A stretch of 64,000 nt of DNA from Flavobacterium aquidurense (GCF_001404985.1 NZ_JRLF01000015.1:62001-126000), one strand, 5' to 3'. Shown: positions 31,990-41,978, counted from the stretch's first letter. Numbers and translations: made by a program. Notes: generated by a model not told the origin, from the letters alone.

Positions 31990-33096
31990 ATGAGTACAAA
32001 CAACCTGTTTTCGCCATTTAACTTAAAAACGTTAAATCTTAAAAACCGAATCGTAATGGCGCCTATGACGCGTTCATTCTCTCCAAACGGAGTTCCAACT
32101 GATGAAGTAGCTTCTTACTATGAAAAAAGAGCTGAAGGCGAAGTTGGATTAATATTATCTGAAGGAACTGTAATCGACAGGGCTTCATCATCTAACGATG
32201 CTAATGTGCCACATTTTTACGGTGAAACAGCATTAAACGGATGGAAAAAAGTGATTGATGAAGTTCATGCTGCCGGAGGTTCTATGGGACCACAGATCTG
32301 GCATATGGGAATCATGGACAATCATCATTCAGGATGGGTTCCGCCGGTTCCTTTTGAAGGGCCATCAGGATTAAACCGTCCGGATTTTAGAAACGGAGTT
32401 ACAATGTCTGAAAAAGATATTGAAGATACAATTCTGGCTTTTGGTAAAGCTGCAGGCGATGCTAAAAAACTAGGTTTTGATACCATCGAAATTCACGGAG
32501 CTCACGGATATTTAATTGATCAGTTTTTTAGAGCCGAAACAAATTTACGTGAGGATATTTATGGTGGAAAAACTTTACCGGAACGTAACCGTTTTGCTAT
32601 TGAAGTTGTAAAAGAAATCAGAAAACAAGTAGGAAATGATTTTGCTGTAATCATGCGTTTTTCTCAATTCAAACCTTCTGATTATAATTATAAACTGGCA
32701 AAAAATCCACAGGAATTAGAAGCTTGGCTTACTCCTCTTGTTGATGCCGGAGTTGATATTTTACATTGTTCTCAACGTAGATTCTGGGAACCTGAATTCG
32801 AAGAATCTGATTTGAACTTTGCAGGATGGGCTAAAAAAGTTACAGGAGCACCAACTATTACGGTAGGTTCTGTTGGACTTTCTGGTGATTTCTTTGGTGC
32901 ATTTGCAGGAGAAAGTTCTCAACCAACTTCTTTAGAGGAATTAAACAGACGTTTCGACAGAGGTGATTTTGATTTAGTTGCCGTAGGAAGACCTCTTTTA
33001 TCTGATCCTAATTGGGTTTCAAAAATTAAAGCCGGTAAAACTGATGAACTAAAAGGATTTAGTAAAGAAGCTTTAGGAGCATTAGTTTTAGAATAA
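31990..33096 (+). CDS. Old yellow enzyme family NADH:flavin oxidoreductase
   Basis: A 368-residue FMN-dependent ene-reductase of the OYE/NemA family that reduces alpha,beta-unsaturated carbonyls and related electrophiles. Visible: NLKNRIVMAPMTRSFSPNGV at the N-terminus, the flavin-contact GPQIWHMGIMDNHH, the HGAHGYLIDQFF signature with the ligand-binding His pair and LREDIYGG, and the C-terminal VGRPLLSDPNWVSKI. Length is normal. It is cotranscribed with the ArsR gene upstream, an arrangement used for electrophile-responsive control in several bacteria. Confidence 0.95.
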   Translation: MSTNNLFSPFNLKTLNLKNRIVMAPMTRSFSPNGVPTDEVASYYEKRAEGEVGLILSEGTVIDRASSSNDANVPHFYGETALNGWKKVIDEVHAAGGSMGPQIWHMGIMDNHHSGWVPPVPFEGPSGLNRPDFRNGVTMSEKDIEDTILAFGKAAGDAKKLGFDTIEIHGAHGYLIDQFFRAETNLREDIYGGKTLPERNRFAIEVVKEIRKQVGNDFAVIMRFSQFKPSDYNYKLAKNPQELEAWLTPLVDAGVDILHCSQRRFWEPEFEESDLNFAGWAKKVTGAPTITVGSVGLSGDFFGAFAGESSQPTSLEELNRRFDRGDFDLVAVGRPLLSDPNWVSKIKAGKTDELKGFSKEALGALVLE

Positions 33097-33104
33097 GTAT
33101 TTTT

Positions 33105-33230
33105 TAAAAAGGTATAAAGATGCAAAGGTTCAGAGGAACAAAGTTTTCCTGATCGAACTAAATATAAAAGGGATAAAACCTAAAAAAGGTTCAAAGTAAC
33201 AAAGATTCAAAGGGACTGAGGTTTTTCTCT
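33105..33230. repeat. AAAGGTTC repeat field, third copy
   Basis: AAAAAGGTATAAAGATGC, then AAAGGTTCAGAGGAACAAAG and, at 33185, GGTTCAAAGTAACAAAG repeat the words seen at 5827-6098 and 20151-20340. The field continues inverted just before the acyltransferase stop (33356-33381). Confidence 0.65.
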
Positions 33231-33245
33231 AATGAACTATAATAT

Positions 33246-33283
33246 AAAAGGGATGAAACACATAATGTTTCATCCCTTTTTTT
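33246..33283 (+). terminator. Strong terminator after the OYE gene
   Basis: A perfect 15-bp stem (33246-33260 with 33266-33280), five-base loop and a run of T. It lies 150 bases after the stop, beyond the repeat field. Confidence 0.88.
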
Positions 33284-33385
33284 GAATAGCTAATAACTAA
33301 CAAATTAGAAATTCAATGTTTAATTCAGTTTGAAAGTAAGGGTTTTAGCTCTGACCCTCTGCAACTTTGAAACTTTGCCCCTCCT

Positions 33386-34519
33386 TTAAGAAACTTTTCT
33401 TTTTTGAAATTTATTCTGAAGCCAATTGCGTACAGGTTCATCGTAGAATTTCAAACATAAAAAAGCAATTAAAATACTGGCAATCAAAACTCCGATTCCT
33501 GTAACATAGCCATCTTTTAGCGATACTTTATTATCAATAACCCAAGCCGTATACCAATAAATTAGCGGATAATGTGTAATGTAAATTGGGTATGAAATAT
33601 CTCCAAGTGCTTTACATATTTTAATCGAAAGTGCATTTTTTATCTCTCCTCCTGCACCAATGGCAACAATTATTGGAAACAAAATAATAATGCTAAACGA
33701 TTCATACAAACCATTCATCCAGAGGCTGCTTTCACCTCCAATTCTTGGTATAGAAAAAATAACAATGATCAAAATACTGCAAACCCAGAAAGCACCTTTT
33801 ATATGAATTAATTTCCCTAATCTGGAAAGTAAAACTCCTGCAAAAAATGGATATAACAAACGTGTAAATCCAACATTCATTTGTTCAGGATTTAAAGACC
33901 AGCCGCCAATAACATCTCCTTTTGGTCCATAAACCGTATAATTGATAAGCATTGCCGCAAAAATAAAAACAAAAATTGCAAGAACTTTATTCGAAAATTT
34001 ACGAAAGAATAAAGCGTACAAAATATTAGCTATATATTCAAAAAATAATGACCACGCAGGTCCGTTAAGCGGATGCATTTCGCCCCAACCCCTGATTTCT
34101 AATGATGGCGGAATTGGTAATAAAGTAAAACCAATAACCATTGTTAAAATAACTTTCCAAACTTCCATTCCTGCAATTTGCGGGAATATCCCCGAAGCCT
34201 GAAAATAGTAAAAAATAGCGCCAACAATCATTCCCATAATAACCATGGGCTGCAAACGAATTAAACGTCGTTTATAAAACTCCCATTGCGACATTTTCCC
34301 CCAACGATCATCATAAGCATAAGCCACAACAAATCCTGATAAAAGAAAAAAGAAGTCTACGGCTAGGTAACCATGATTGATAATCTGTGCAAATCGGCTT
34401 CCGCCGTTATGGGCTTCAAAAATGTGAAAAATAACTACTAAAATTGCGGCTACTCCTCGCAGGCCATCCAGAATTTCATAATGTTTTTTTGGTTTAATAT
34501 CAATAGAAGTTGAGTTCAT
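33386..34519 (-). CDS. Acyltransferase 3 family membrane protein
   Basis: A 377-residue polytopic acyltransferase (OatA/NodX family), with about ten membrane segments. The N-terminal signature is HYEILDGLRGVAAILVVIFH with the catalytic His in VVIFHIF, followed by LAVDFFFLLSGFVVAYAYDD and FYKRRLIRLQP, and the last helices before a basic tail. Such proteins O-acetylate sugars or peptidoglycan-linked glycans. The substrate cannot be derived. It is alone on its strand, with 184 bases to the GH3 gene upstream. Confidence 0.93.
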   Translation of the reverse strand: MNSTSIDIKPKKHYEILDGLRGVAAILVVIFHIFEAHNGGSRFAQIINHGYLAVDFFFLLSGFVVAYAYDDRWGKMSQWEFYKRRLIRLQPMVIMGMIVGAIFYYFQASGIFPQIAGMEVWKVILTMVIGFTLLPIPPSLEIRGWGEMHPLNGPAWSLFFEYIANILYALFFRKFSNKVLAIFVFIFAAMLINYTVYGPKGDVIGGWSLNPEQMNVGFTRLLYPFFAGVLLSRLGKLIHIKGAFWVCSILIIVIFSIPRIGGESSLWMNGLYESFSIIILFPIIVAIGAGGEIKNALSIKICKALGDISYPIYITHYPLIYWYTAWVIDNKVSLKDGYVTGIGVLIASILIAFLCLKFYDEPVRNWLQNKFQKRKVS

Positions 34520-34640
34520 AAAAATATTTTTTGGTGGTTAAAGGTTAGTTTTATTCTATTTTTGGTTTAATGTAAATATATTGAATTTATCTTCTAACGT
34601 ACAGAAGCATAGTTGAATTACAGACTCTAAGAAGTCTTTA

Positions 34641-34675
34641 AAAAGCAAAGCTGCAACTTTTACAATTGCAGCTTT
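34641..34675 (-). terminator. Terminator after the GH3 gene
   Basis: AAAGCTGCAA (34647-34656) pairs with TTGCAGCTTT (34666-34675), followed on the minus strand by TTTTT. Confidence 0.75.
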
Positions 34676-34703
34676 ACAACCAACCAATTTAGAAATAATG
34701 AAA

Positions 34704-36920
34704 CTATTGAAGTGAGAAATTCACTTTAGATTTTATATCTGTAGATGATGCTCCAACGATTGCTTCAAAAGCGCCCGGTTCAGCAACCCAGTCGTGTTTT
34801 TTATCATCAAAAAAGCTTAAAGCCGTTTTATCTACTGTAACAGTTACTGTTTTTTCTTCTCCTGCTTTAAGCAAAACTTTCTCAAATCCTTTTAATTCTT
34901 TTACAGGGCGTGGCAATGAAGATTTTAAATCACTGATATAAAGCTGTACAATTTCAGCACCTTCTCTTGATCCTGTATTTTTTACTTTAACAGAAAAAGT
35001 AATTTTATCTCCGGCCGACATTTGTTTTTTATCAGCTGTTACTTTTCCGTACTCAAAAGTGGTGTAGCTTAATCCATGACCGAAAGAAAACAATGGTTTT
35101 ACTTTTTGTTTGTCAGCCCAACGGTATCCTACAAAAATACTTTCGTTATATTTTACCTCATCTCCACCAGGAAATTCTCCTAAAGCATGTGCTCCGTTAT
35201 CATCTAATTTTACAGGGAAAGTAAATGTTAATTTTCCTGAAGGATTTACATCTCCAACTAAAACATTAGCCAAAGCATTTCCTGCTTCTGTACCTAAAAA
35301 CCAACCTTGTAAGATTCCCGGAACTTCTTTTACCCACGGCATTGCCACAGCATTTCCTGAGATATTTACAAAAACTACATTTTTATTTACTTTAACTAAA
35401 TCTGCAATTAATTTATCCTGACCGTATGGAAGTCCTAATTGTTTACGATCATGTCCTTCATCATCCTGATTTTCACTTTTATTTAAACCTCCAATAAAAA
35501 TAACAATATCAGCATCCTTGGCTATTTTCAAAGCTTCGGCAGTCAATTCAGCAGGAGAACGTTTTTCTTCTAAACTTACTTTTGCTATAACTCCGTTATA
35601 ATTACTTGTTGGATCTCCAACATAACCACGAGCATAAACAATTTCTGCCTGATTACCAATTCTCTTCTTTAAACCTTCAAGAGGTGTAATTTCATATCTT
35701 GCTTTAAGAGAAGAACTTCCTCCGCCAACAGTCATCATTTTTATAGCATTCTCTCCAATAACAGCAATTTTCTTTGTTTTAGAAAGATTAATTGGCAATA
35801 TATTGTTGTTGTTTTGAAGCAATACAATTCCTTCTTCAGCAATTTTTAAACCTGCTTTAGCATGTTCTTCAGTACCAAAAGATCCAAAAGGTCTGTTTCT
35901 GTCCATTGTAGTCAAAAATGCCAAACGTAAAACACGACGCACTTTTTCGTCTAGTTCTTTTGTTCCAACTTCTCCTTTTCTAATCATTTCTGAATATGGT
36001 TTTGCTAGGAAATAATTATCATAAGCATTACTGGTTCCCCATGAAAGGCCATTTGTCCAGGAACCAAATTCCATATCAAGACCATTATGAATCGCTTGTT
36101 TTGTATCGTTAACTCCTCCCCAGTCTGAGACTACAACACCTTTGAAACCCCATTCTCCGCGAAGAATATCATTAAGTAAAAATTCGTTATGACAACATTG
36201 CTGACCTTTATATTTATTATAAGATCCCATAATTGCCCATACATCACCTTCCTGAACAGCTGCTTTAAAAGCTGGAAGATAAATTTCGTATAAAGCACGA
36301 TCATCAACAATTACGTTTACAGAATTACGATTTGTTTCCTGATTATTTAAAGCATAATGTTTCACACAGGCAGCAACTCCGTTAGACTGAACTCCCTTTA
36401 TATAAGGAACAACCATTTTTGCGGCTAAGAAAGGATCTTCGCCCATATATTCGAAATTACGACCGTTTAATGGGCTTCTGTAGATATTAACTCCAGGTCC
36501 TAATAGTACATTTTTATTACGGTAACGTGCTTCTTCTCCAATTGATTTTCCGTATAATGAAGATAATTCTTTGTTCCAGGTTGCAGAAAGTGCTGTAAGA
36601 GCCGGAAATGCAATACAAGAATCATTTGTCCATCCAGCTTGATCCCATTCGTCCCATTTAACTTCAGTACGAATTCCGTGTGGTCCGTCAGTCATCCAGT
36701 TTTCCGGTATTCCAAGACGTTTTACACCCGGTGAACTAAATTTAGATTGCGCATGGATTATCGCAATTTTTTCTTCTGTTGTCATTCTTTTAAGTGCATC
36801 TTCGACACGCTCATCCATTGGTTTTTTATCGTCCAGATAAACCGGAACTTTACTCTGGGCATTTACGCCAATCGAGCTCAACAAAAGTAAAACAAGAATT
36901 GTTTTAACGTTTTTAAACAT
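34704..36920 (-). CDS. Glycoside hydrolase family 3 (beta-glucosidase)
   Basis: A 738-residue exported GH3 enzyme with a signal peptide ending VNAQ. The first domain has MTDGPHGIRTEV, RNFEYMGEDPFLAAKM and ACVKHYALNNQETNR, and the nucleophile is Asp266 in GVVVSDWGGV. The second domain has KTKKIAVIGENAIKMMTVGG; the C-terminal fibronectin III-like part has FSFGHGLSYTTFEYGKV and DKKHDWVAEPGAFEAIVGAS. It would release glucose or similar sugars from beta-linked oligosaccharides in the periplasm. The DUF6377 sensor gene 211 bases upstream on the same strand may regulate it. Confidence 0.94.
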   Translation of the reverse strand: MFKNVKTILVLLLLSSIGVNAQSKVPVYLDDKKPMDERVEDALKRMTTEEKIAIIHAQSKFSSPGVKRLGIPENWMTDGPHGIRTEVKWDEWDQAGWTNDSCIAFPALTALSATWNKELSSLYGKSIGEEARYRNKNVLLGPGVNIYRSPLNGRNFEYMGEDPFLAAKMVVPYIKGVQSNGVAACVKHYALNNQETNRNSVNVIVDDRALYEIYLPAFKAAVQEGDVWAIMGSYNKYKGQQCCHNEFLLNDILRGEWGFKGVVVSDWGGVNDTKQAIHNGLDMEFGSWTNGLSWGTSNAYDNYFLAKPYSEMIRKGEVGTKELDEKVRRVLRLAFLTTMDRNRPFGSFGTEEHAKAGLKIAEEGIVLLQNNNNILPINLSKTKKIAVIGENAIKMMTVGGGSSSLKARYEITPLEGLKKRIGNQAEIVYARGYVGDPTSNYNGVIAKVSLEEKRSPAELTAEALKIAKDADIVIFIGGLNKSENQDDEGHDRKQLGLPYGQDKLIADLVKVNKNVVFVNISGNAVAMPWVKEVPGILQGWFLGTEAGNALANVLVGDVNPSGKLTFTFPVKLDDNGAHALGEFPGGDEVKYNESIFVGYRWADKQKVKPLFSFGHGLSYTTFEYGKVTADKKQMSAGDKITFSVKVKNTGSREGAEIVQLYISDLKSSLPRPVKELKGFEKVLLKAGEEKTVTVTVDKTALSFFDDKKHDWVAEPGAFEAIVGASSTDIKSKVNFSLQ

Positions 36921-37131
36921 AACTATTAATTTATTAAAGCATTTAATTTAAAATCTAAAAGGCACTATAAAGTCATAAATACCTTTTAATAATATTGTAA
37001 AGCTAAAACGTTATAGTTCGTGTTGAATTTTTAAAGCAAAAAAAGTAGTGAAATAAAAAATTAAAATACTTATTATCAATAAATTAATAAAAAATATACA
37101 GCAAAAAAAGTAGTGATTTTAAAATAAAAAA

Positions 37132-38775
37132 TTAGACTTTCACAGAGATTAAACCTATTTTCATGACCATTTCTTCGAAATCATTTCGCGAAACTGCGGC
37201 TTTGTTTCGAGCTCTGGTTCTGTAATTATAAATCGTACTTAAAGAGTAACGCAGGAACGCTGCAATTTTTACACTGTCCGTAATTCCTAAGCGAATCAAA
37301 GCAAAAATTCTCAATTCAGTATTCAGTAATTCTCCCTGCTTTAGAACGATTTGTTCTTCCTTGATTAAAAGTGCATTGAAGTCTTTGACGAAAGTAGGAT
37401 ATAAATTGAGAAAGATGATGTCGAAATTCTTGTATAATTCTTCCAGTTCATTATCAACCAGAGTAGTTGATTTTAGCATTTTATAAATCTCATCAAACTG
37501 TTTTGCAGTAGCCTTTTTATTTAAAATAATGCGGTAATTTTCTAACTTATTGATATATGTCGAGCAAAGACTGAAAAAATGAGCAATATATTCTTCCTTG
37601 ATATGGTTGGATTCTGATAATTGCGCATTACGTTCCTGCAGCTGATTATTTGTCTCGGTTATATCTTTGTTTAAGTTGGCTAATTTTTGACTGGTTTCAT
37701 AAAGTTCTCCACGTATTCTCGATACTTTTTTCATTTGCTTGTATACATAAATAATGGCTACAATTAAAAATGCCGAAAGCAGACTAATACACAAAAGATA
37801 CAGTTGTAATTCTGTTTTTCGCTGTGCTTCTCTCTCCAGATAAACCGTATTGATGATCGAATAAACCTCTGACATTAACAAAGTACGAAACTGAACATTG
37901 CAATAAAGTGCGTCTTCAATTGCTGACTGGGTAAGCTTATACGCCATATCGACATCGCCAACCTGATAAAAAACCAATGCCAATTCCTGAAGTGAAGCAT
38001 TGTCTTTATTCGCATTTTTTATATCTGAAGTAGCAGAAAGTGCATAGTATTTTTTTCTTAGTTCTAATTGATGGCTTGCTTCATAAATACTTCCTAAAAG
38101 ATAGGTAATCATAGCATATTGCGGATTATCTTCTTTAATACTGCCAAATAATTGCAACAATTGTTTCTCTGCAAGTTGTAGCTTTTTTTGAGACATGGCT
38201 TGCTGAATCTTAGTAATCTGATAGTTTACTGTATTAGGATCTAAAACAGTGAGCAAAGAATCACGATAACTTCGTATTTGCTGGAGGTATTTTATATCAT
38301 AACTGTTGGCGGCATAATGTTCGAAAAATTCCCTATAGGCTACATAATAATTTTGAAGCAATGATTTTGAAAGGCTGTTTTTATCAATACTTTTTAAAAG
38401 CGCTTCAGATTCACGGTATTTCCCTGAAGAAGAATAAAGGGTAACCAATTGAAGATTTGCCAGGTTTAGCAATTCTTTATTTTGAAGTTGATCAGCAATT
38501 TTCAGATTCTTTTTCACATAAAAGATAGCTGAATCTGAATTGAATTTTTGGTATTCAGTATATAGTGTTTTGTTGTAATTGTATTCTTGTTCTTTTGTCA
38601 GATCATCTGATTTTATTTTTTTGAAATTCAGAATACGTTCTTCTTTTAGACGAACATAATGCTCTTTGTTTTTAAGAGCGTCGTTTAATTTTGCCAAAAT
38701 AGTATCTGTACTGTCTGACGAATAAACAGGAATACTTAAAAGAACGAACAGCAAAAACAACAGATAATTTTTCAA
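37132..38775 (-). CDS. DUF6377 membrane sensor/regulator
   Basis: A 547-residue protein: signal peptide (1-19), helical TPR-like periplasmic domain (about 20-315) starting with LNDALKNKEHYVRLKEERI, one membrane helix (324-345), a coiled coil (350-400) and a C-terminal LuxR-like HTH (GELLNTELRIFALIRLGITD, then FLRYSLSTIYNYRTRARNKA). This is the DUF6377 plan of one-component membrane regulators found next to carbohydrate-use loci in Bacteroidota. Here it faces GH3, a likely target. The sensing and DNA-binding role is inference from the domain order. A TAnnTTTG box lies at 38801-38808 on the minus strand. Confidence 0.88.
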   Translation of the reverse strand: MKNYLLFLLFVLLSIPVYSSDSTDTILAKLNDALKNKEHYVRLKEERILNFKKIKSDDLTKEQEYNYNKTLYTEYQKFNSDSAIFYVKKNLKIADQLQNKELLNLANLQLVTLYSSSGKYRESEALLKSIDKNSLSKSLLQNYYVAYREFFEHYAANSYDIKYLQQIRSYRDSLLTVLDPNTVNYQITKIQQAMSQKKLQLAEKQLLQLFGSIKEDNPQYAMITYLLGSIYEASHQLELRKKYYALSATSDIKNANKDNASLQELALVFYQVGDVDMAYKLTQSAIEDALYCNVQFRTLLMSEVYSIINTVYLEREAQRKTELQLYLLCISLLSAFLIVAIIYVYKQMKKVSRIRGELYETSQKLANLNKDITETNNQLQERNAQLSESNHIKEEYIAHFFSLCSTYINKLENYRIILNKKATAKQFDEIYKMLKSTTLVDNELEELYKNFDIIFLNLYPTFVKDFNALLIKEEQIVLKQGELLNTELRIFALIRLGITDSVKIAAFLRYSLSTIYNYRTRARNKAAVSRNDFEEMVMKIGLISVKV

Positions 38776-38960
38776 GACAATTAAAATATAATGAGACCCA
38801 CAAATATAAGAAAGTGTAAATACAAAAATGAATTAATTAGTAAGTCGTCAATTTTGAATTTTGTAACAGAAAAAGGAAGTAAAAGTTACAGTATTGTTCC
38901 CGATTAAAAAATAAAACCTATGTTTCTATGTTAAGCATATTTATACCCATTTGATTTTTG

Positions 38961-38968
38961 TAAATTTG
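38961..38968 (+). promoter_or_regulatory. -7 box of the tautomerase-like gene
   Basis: TAAATTTG fits the -7 consensus, 37 bases before the ATG at 39005. It supports the short start for that gene rather than the upstream one at 38951, which lies before the box. Confidence 0.5.
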
Positions 38969-39004
38969 ATTGTACTTCATTTATTAATTTCAACTATTTA
39001 CAAA

Positions 39005-39349
39005 ATGCCTCACTTTATTATTGATTGTTCTGAAAATGTAATTCGATTAAAATCTGCAGATGATATTATGCAGGAAGTTTTTAATGCGGCATCGTCAACA
39101 GCTCTTTTCGCTGAATCTGAAATTAAGGTTCGTATTAATCCGTTTACCTATTATAATAATGGAAATTCTTTAGACGATTTTATTCACGTTTTTGGATACA
39201 TTATGGAAGGTCGGAATACAGATCAAAAAGCCAATTTATCGAAAGCCATTGTAACAAAGTTAAACGAAATTCTTCCTGAAGTTCCTGTTATTTCTATCAA
39301 TATAAAAGATTTTGAAAAGGCAAGTTATTTTAATAAAACAATGATTTAA
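39005..39349 (+). CDS. CHMI-like tautomerase superfamily protein
   Basis: A 114-residue protein resembling 5-carboxymethyl-2-hydroxymuconate isomerase. The mature N-terminus after Met removal is Pro (MPHFIIDCSEN), which supplies the catalytic base in the tautomerase superfamily. The pattern then is VRINPFTYYNNGN, FIHVFGYIMEGRNTDQKANL and a C-terminal strand SINIKDFEKASYFNK. Members isomerise ring-cleavage or keto-enol substrates. I start the gene at 39005 because only this gives Pro2. The rest of an aromatic-degradation pathway is not nearby, so the substrate is unknown. Confidence 0.88.
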   Translation: MPHFIIDCSENVIRLKSADDIMQEVFNAASSTALFAESEIKVRINPFTYYNNGNSLDDFIHVFGYIMEGRNTDQKANLSKAIVTKLNEILPEVPVISINIKDFEKASYFNKTMI

Positions 39350-39716
39350 AACACTTTATGATATAAAATAAATAATAACAAAAGATTGTTTGTTATTTGA
39401 TTTTTTTTTCGAAATAGATTAAGAAAGATTTTTTACTAACTATTAGAGATCTCAATATTGTCATTACGAGGAACGAGGAATCTCCGTTATTGAATCGTCA
39501 AAGATTTGTGATTTGTTTGCGGAGTTTCTTGCGGAGATCCCTCGTTCCTCGGGATGACAAAAATACTCAAACTAACTTTAGATACAAAGCTTTGTCAATT
39601 TTAGAACTTTGACAAAGCTCCACTCTAAAGATTATATCTATTCTCTTGATTCTATTTCCTTTACTCTTCTATCTTTCCTCTTTCCTCTATTTTCTTTAGT
39701 CTTTTATCTTTCCTCT
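39350..39716. other. Repeat-rich spacer with REP-like element and pyrimidine tract
   Basis: No gene is seen in these 367 bases. They hold the REP-like element (39460-39558), an imperfect hairpin built from CTTTAGATACAAAGCTTTGT and its counterpart (39576-39630), and a pyrimidine-rich tract (39640-39716) up to the stop codon of the next gene. The tract shares an exact 18-base word (39671-39688) with 6006-6023. Confidence 0.7.
39460..39558. repeat. REP-like inverted element, about 99 bp
   Basis: GTCATTACGAGGAACGAGGA... at 39460-39486 is inverted at 39532-39558, with one or two mismatches per arm. It closely matches the element at 53467-53567 in sequence and length. It has the layout of short non-autonomous palindromic elements (REP or REPIN type). 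Confidence 0.8.
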
Positions 39717-41978
39717 TTATCGAACAGCAATTGGTGCCGCCAAACAACTTTCCGGAATATCAAAAGCATTTACTAAAGAAACCGCATCGGGACGTATATC
39801 CCAACAAAGCTGATTGACCATTTTACGGATTGCTTTGGTTTTTACAGCTTCCATATAACCATCTTCCAGATACCACGCTTTGTTTTTCTCGATTTGCGAA
39901 AGCGCATATAAATGATTTAGTTTTGTCAATATTTCTTTTGACTTAACATCTTCAACTTCTTTTATAGCTAATTGAAATTGTTCTAAAACCACTCTTTCTA
40001 AATAAGCCTGAGCGACATCGATCATTTGGTGCTGTACAACATTAAAAGCATCGTATGGTTCTAGACCTCCATCAACCAATTTTTTGATACGTCGTGCGGC
40101 AGAAGCTAAGATTGTTTTTTCTCTATGAATAAAAGCCTGCAAATGAAACTCCTGATCTAATAAATGTTCCTCATCAGTTTTGCGTGTTGCAATCGGATTT
40201 TTTTCTGTAATTGCCGTTTTTGCATTTTCGTATACATAATTAATGATTCCTAGAGATCCCATTTCACCAAATGATTTTCTGAATTCTGACAAACGGTTTT
40301 TAGCTACTAATTGCATCAAAACTGTATTATCACCTTCAAAAGTGGTATATATTTCAGTATCATTTTTTAAAGCATCGATTCGGTTTTCAGATAAATATCC
40401 TTTTCCCCCGCAAGCTTCACGGCATTCCTGCAGAATATCTCTGGTACTCCAGGTCGAATAGGATTTCATTCCTGCCGCCAAAGCTTCGATTTCCTGCATT
40501 TCTGATTCTGTTTTATTCAGGAAACGATTTGTTAAGTATTGTAAAGCAAAGTGTACTGCATATGTTTTGGCCAAAGGCGGAATCAATCTGCGTTGGTGCA
40601 TTCTATAGTTTAAAATCGGAACTTCAGAACCTCCTTCAGGACCAAATTGTCTGCGTTGATCGCTATATCGAATGGCAACTGTTAACCCGGATTTAGCTGC
40701 AGCCAATGCAGAGCGCGGAATCCCGATTCGGCCTCCAACCAAGGTTCCCAACATCGTAAAAAATCGTCTGTTATCACTTGGAATCGGGCTTTCGAATTCG
40801 CCTTTGTCGTTAACCGAAGCAAAACGATCCAACATATTTTCTTTCGGGATCACCACATTATCAAAACTAATTGTTCCGTTATCGACTCCGTTTAAGCCCA
40901 TTTTATGTCCGCAATCGCCAATCGTGATTCCGTTTAAGGTATTCCCGTTTGTATCCCGTAACGGAACAACAAATGCATTTACACCATAATCATGATCCTC
41001 TATAATCAGTTTTGCAAAAACAGTTGCCATTTGTCCGTGAACTGCTGCATTACCAATATATTCTTTTTGTGCATTTTTATTAGGTGTATGAATCGTAAAT
41101 GTTTGATCATTATGATTATAGGTTGCTGTAGTTTCTAATCCTTTTACGTTTGACCCGTGATGGGTTTCTGTCATGGCAAAACAACCCGGAATTTTTAATG
41201 TTCCAATATCTTTTAGGTATTTGGCGTAATGTTTCTCTGTTCCTAATGATTGAACGCTCATTCCCCAAAGTCCAAACTGAACGCCAAATTTTATTACCAA
41301 ACTTAAATCGTGATAACTTAAGGTTTCCATAATGGCAAAATAATCGGCTATGTTTTCTCCTCCGCCATATTGTTTGGGATATGCCATGTTTCCCAGATTT
41401 TCTTCGGCCAGGATTTTACACCAATTATAAACAGTTTGACGATACACATTGATATCTGTAGAAGTTTCATAAGCAAATTCAGGTCTCGAAATAACTGATT
41501 TTACCTTATTAATAATAGCTGCTTCTTTACCATTTAAAATAGCGGTTATTTTTTGAATATCGAAATCAGCATTAGTTTGTGAGTTTGCGGTAAAAGAATT
41601 GGCTTTTGTTTTAAAATTCTGAAGTGCTTCTTCCCCTAAAATACCAAGATCATTTTCTAATTTTATAAAACTGGATTCTAAGGTCGAAATATCCACATCT
41701 TTTTCAGAAAGTGCCACTGCAATATCAAAAATAGATTTTATATCTGTTTTGTTCTGAATGCTTTTTTCAATATCCAGTTTCCACTGTGTGAGTTCATTTC
41801 GCGAAGGCGGATTCGAAATATCTAATCTTGACACCAATTGTTGTTTCTCTTCGGGCGAAAGCCAAGTCAGATCATTAATAAATTTCTGAATTGTTGTAAA
41901 CTCTTTCTGAGTCAGTAAATCATCAGACCACACTAAATAAAATAACGGAATAAAGGCTTGAAGTTTGGTATTTTTCAT
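39717..41978 (-). CDS. Acyl-CoA dehydrogenase/oxidase-like protein
   Basis: A 753-residue flavoenzyme of fatty-acid beta-oxidation. Residues 1-130 are an N-terminal helical domain not found in ordinary 380-residue acyl-CoA dehydrogenases. The core has FAMTETHHGSNVKGLETTAT, the substrate/FAD-binding GNAAVHGQMATVFAKL, VAIRYSDQRRQFGPEG and the catalytic glutamate in YTTFEGDNTVLMQLVAKNRL, a form shared with acyl-CoA oxidases. Then comes a C-terminal helical region. Length fits the long, oxidase-like dehydrogenases of Bacteroidota. It is a single gene on its strand. Confidence 0.9.
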   Translation of the reverse strand: MKNTKLQAFIPLFYLVWSDDLLTQKEFTTIQKFINDLTWLSPEEKQQLVSRLDISNPPSRNELTQWKLDIEKSIQNKTDIKSIFDIAVALSEKDVDISTLESSFIKLENDLGILGEEALQNFKTKANSFTANSQTNADFDIQKITAILNGKEAAIINKVKSVISRPEFAYETSTDINVYRQTVYNWCKILAEENLGNMAYPKQYGGGENIADYFAIMETLSYHDLSLVIKFGVQFGLWGMSVQSLGTEKHYAKYLKDIGTLKIPGCFAMTETHHGSNVKGLETTATYNHNDQTFTIHTPNKNAQKEYIGNAAVHGQMATVFAKLIIEDHDYGVNAFVVPLRDTNGNTLNGITIGDCGHKMGLNGVDNGTISFDNVVIPKENMLDRFASVNDKGEFESPIPSDNRRFFTMLGTLVGGRIGIPRSALAAAKSGLTVAIRYSDQRRQFGPEGGSEVPILNYRMHQRRLIPPLAKTYAVHFALQYLTNRFLNKTESEMQEIEALAAGMKSYSTWSTRDILQECREACGGKGYLSENRIDALKNDTEIYTTFEGDNTVLMQLVAKNRLSEFRKSFGEMGSLGIINYVYENAKTAITEKNPIATRKTDEEHLLDQEFHLQAFIHREKTILASAARRIKKLVDGGLEPYDAFNVVQHQMIDVAQAYLERVVLEQFQLAIKEVEDVKSKEILTKLNHLYALSQIEKNKAWYLEDGYMEAVKTKAIRKMVNQLCWDIRPDAVSLVNAFDIPESCLAAPIAVR

